Origin: Mycobacterium sp. SMC-4
Lineage (GTDB): Bacteria; Actinomycetota; Actinomycetes; Mycobacteriales; Mycobacteriaceae
Length of the DNA: 64,000 nucleotides
NCBI RefSeq assembly: GCF_025263265.1
Contig: NZ_CP079869.1
Location: 3,286,001 to 3,350,000, forward strand
Reading direction: 5' to 3'
Position numbers and translations under genes: made by a program
In this document: positions 63,071-64,000 of the stretch, piece after piece
Position numbering within the stretch: the first letter of the stretch is position 1
Layout: every line of letters begins with the position of its first letter
The notes under the pieces: generated by a model
What the model was told of the DNA's origin: nothing
Database searches by the model: none
The model's input: only the letters and a program-made list of their open reading frames with translations

Positions 63071-63370
63071 GTGGCTGCCAGCCAAGAAGAAATCATCGCC
63101 GGTCTCGCCGAGATCATCGAAGAGGTCACCGGTATCGAGCCCTCGGAGGTCACCCCGGAGAAGTCGTTCGTCGACGACCTGGACATCGACTCGCTGTCGA
63201 TGGTCGAGATCGCCGTGCAGACCGAAGACAAGTACGGCGTGAAGATCCCCGATGAGGACCTCGCCGGTCTGCGCACCGTCGGTGACGTCGTCGCCTACAT
63301 CCAGAAGCTCGAAGAAGAGAACCCCGAGGCTGCTGCTGCCATCCGCGCTCAGATCCAGGGCGACCAGTGA
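63071..63370 (+). CDS. acpM: Meromycolate acyl carrier protein (AcpM)
   Basis: This 99-residue acyl carrier carries growing meromycolate chains; the phosphopantetheine site is Ser41 in [11 protein letters not shown]. It has the AcpM C-terminal extension beyond usual ACPs (after residue 80, [19 protein letters not shown]). The GTG start has GGAG 5 nt upstream. Its stop overlaps the kasA GTG (GTGA). Confidence 0.98.
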   Translation: MAASQEEIIAGLAEIIEEVTGIEPSEVTPEKSFVDDLDIDSLSMVEIAVQTEDKYGVKIPDEDLAGLRTVGDVVAYIQKLEEENPEAAAAIRAQIQGDQ

Positions 63371-64000
63371 CCCGTCCTTCCACTGCTAACGGCGGTTTTC
63401 CTAACGTCGTGGTGACCGCCATTGAGGCCACCACGGCCCTCGCTGCGGACATCGAGAGCACGTGGAAGGGTCTGCTGGCCGGCGAAAGTGGAATCCGGAT
63501 TCTCGAGGACGACTTCGTCGACAAGTGGGACCTGCCGGTGCGGATCGGCGGCCACCTTGTCGACAACGTCGACAGCCATATGACGCGTATCGAGATGCGC
63601 CGCATGTCTTACGTGCAGCGGATGTCGAAGCTGCTGGCGCGGCGACTCTGGGACAACGCGGGCACTCCCGAGGTCGATCCGGACCGCTTCTCGGTCGTCA
63701 TCGGCACCGGTCTGGGCGGCGGCGAAAAAATCGTCGAGACCTATGACGCGATGAACGAGGGCGGGCCCCGCAAGGTCTCCCCGCTCGCCGTTCAGATGAT
63801 CATGCCCAACGGTGCGGCGGCCGTCGCCGGCCTCGAGCTGGGCGCCCGCGCCGGGGTCATCACCCCGGTGTCGGCGTGCTCCTCGGGGTCGGAGGCAATC
63901 GCCCACGCATGGCGTCAGATCGTCATGGGCGACGCGGACTTCGCCGTCTGCGGGGGCGTCGAGGGTGGCATCGAAGCGCTGCCGATCGCGGCTTTCTCGA
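63367..64000 (+). CDS. kasA: Beta-ketoacyl-ACP synthase KasA (partial, cut by window end)
   Basis: The first 211 codons are present, with no stop before base 64000. KasA condenses malonyl-AcpM with acyl-AcpM in meromycolate elongation. The sequence starts [23 protein letters not shown], and the active-site Cys171 is in [14 protein letters not shown]. The GTG start is coupled to acpM. KasA is a target of thiolactomycin in M. tuberculosis. Confidence 0.97.
   Translation, partial: MTRPSTANGGFPNVVVTAIEATTALAADIESTWKGLLAGESGIRILEDDFVDKWDLPVRIGGHLVDNVDSHMTRIEMRRMSYVQRMSKLLARRLWDNAGTPEVDPDRFSVVIGTGLGGGEKIVETYDAMNEGGPRKVSPLAVQMIMPNGAAAVAGLELGARAGVITPVSACSSGSEAIAHAWRQIVMGDADFAVCGGVEGGIEALPIAAFS

Overview
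The window is high-GC actinobacterial DNA, and both gene content and gene order match the Mycobacterium tuberculosis Rv2193–Rv2245 interval: ctaE-qcrCAB, ctaC, asnB, cobT/cobS, ilvE, gcvT, pepB, dlaT, lipB-lipA, glnA1-glnE-glnA2, caeA, panB, rnhC, ptkA-ptpA, aceE, mabR, fabD-acpM-kasA. It is therefore chromosomal DNA of a mycobacterium. Several M. tuberculosis genes are absent from their expected places (Rv2209, the Rv2212 cyclase, ephD, cobC). Others are added: a DoxX protein, an IS30 element, a fadD-echA pair and a redox-enzyme/methyltransferase/XRE-cupin group. Together with a free-standing rnpB this points to an environmental Mycolicibacterium-like species. The species cannot be named from the sequence alone.

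Layout. 0–8 kb: the bc1-aa3 respiratory supercomplex genes (ctaE-qcrC-qcrA-qcrB forward; ctaC-ctaF-mmpS3-DUF2561 reverse). 8–18 kb: asnB, adenosine kinase, an A-type Fe-S carrier, glycerate kinase, cobT-cobS, ilvE and gcvT. 18–25.5 kb: pepB, then the lipoate block dlaT–SDR–lipB–lipA–DUF4191. 25.5–35 kb: nitrogen assimilation, with glnA1 behind a four-half-site GlnR operator and glnE (adenylyltransferase) and glnA2 on the other strand; DoxX, the IS30 element and a thioesterase lie between them. 35–43 kb: two CaeA/Hip1-like secreted hydrolases, a wax ester synthase/DGAT, panB, and an echA/fatty-acyl-AMP-ligase pair. 43–55 kb: CYTH-CHAD protein, RNase P RNA, the redox group, rnhC–zinc ribbon–nif3, ptkA-ptpA-surf1, cobD and an amidohydrolase. 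55–64 kb: tRNA-Val, ahpE, DUF3052, aceE, mabR and the FAS-II operon fabD-acpM-kasA, with kasA cut by the window end.

How the genes work together. SURF1 (51.6 kb) assists assembly of the oxidase encoded at the left end. LipB and LipA make the lipoyl groups carried by DlaT, and AceE is the E1 partner of DlaT. GlnE modifies GlnA1 at Tyr406, which is present. MabR lies next to the FAS-II operon, behind which sits a perfect 25-bp palindrome.

The most unusual structural signal is a set of four unrelated tandem-repeat arrays (at the ends of pepB, glnA1, glnE and aceE). Each has a different unit of 24, 25 or 30 bp, and each begins by duplicating the gene's own last codons and stop codon, with the stop in or beside a small dyad. 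In the glnE array every unit also makes a five-codon mini-ORF with a GGAGG motif upstream, the last ending directly at the next gene's ATG. Many genes show a TANNNT −10 element 6–8 nt before the start codon, indicating leaderless transcripts; I used this to choose starts.

No intergenic stretch exceeds 300 bases except 44727–45212, which is rnpB.
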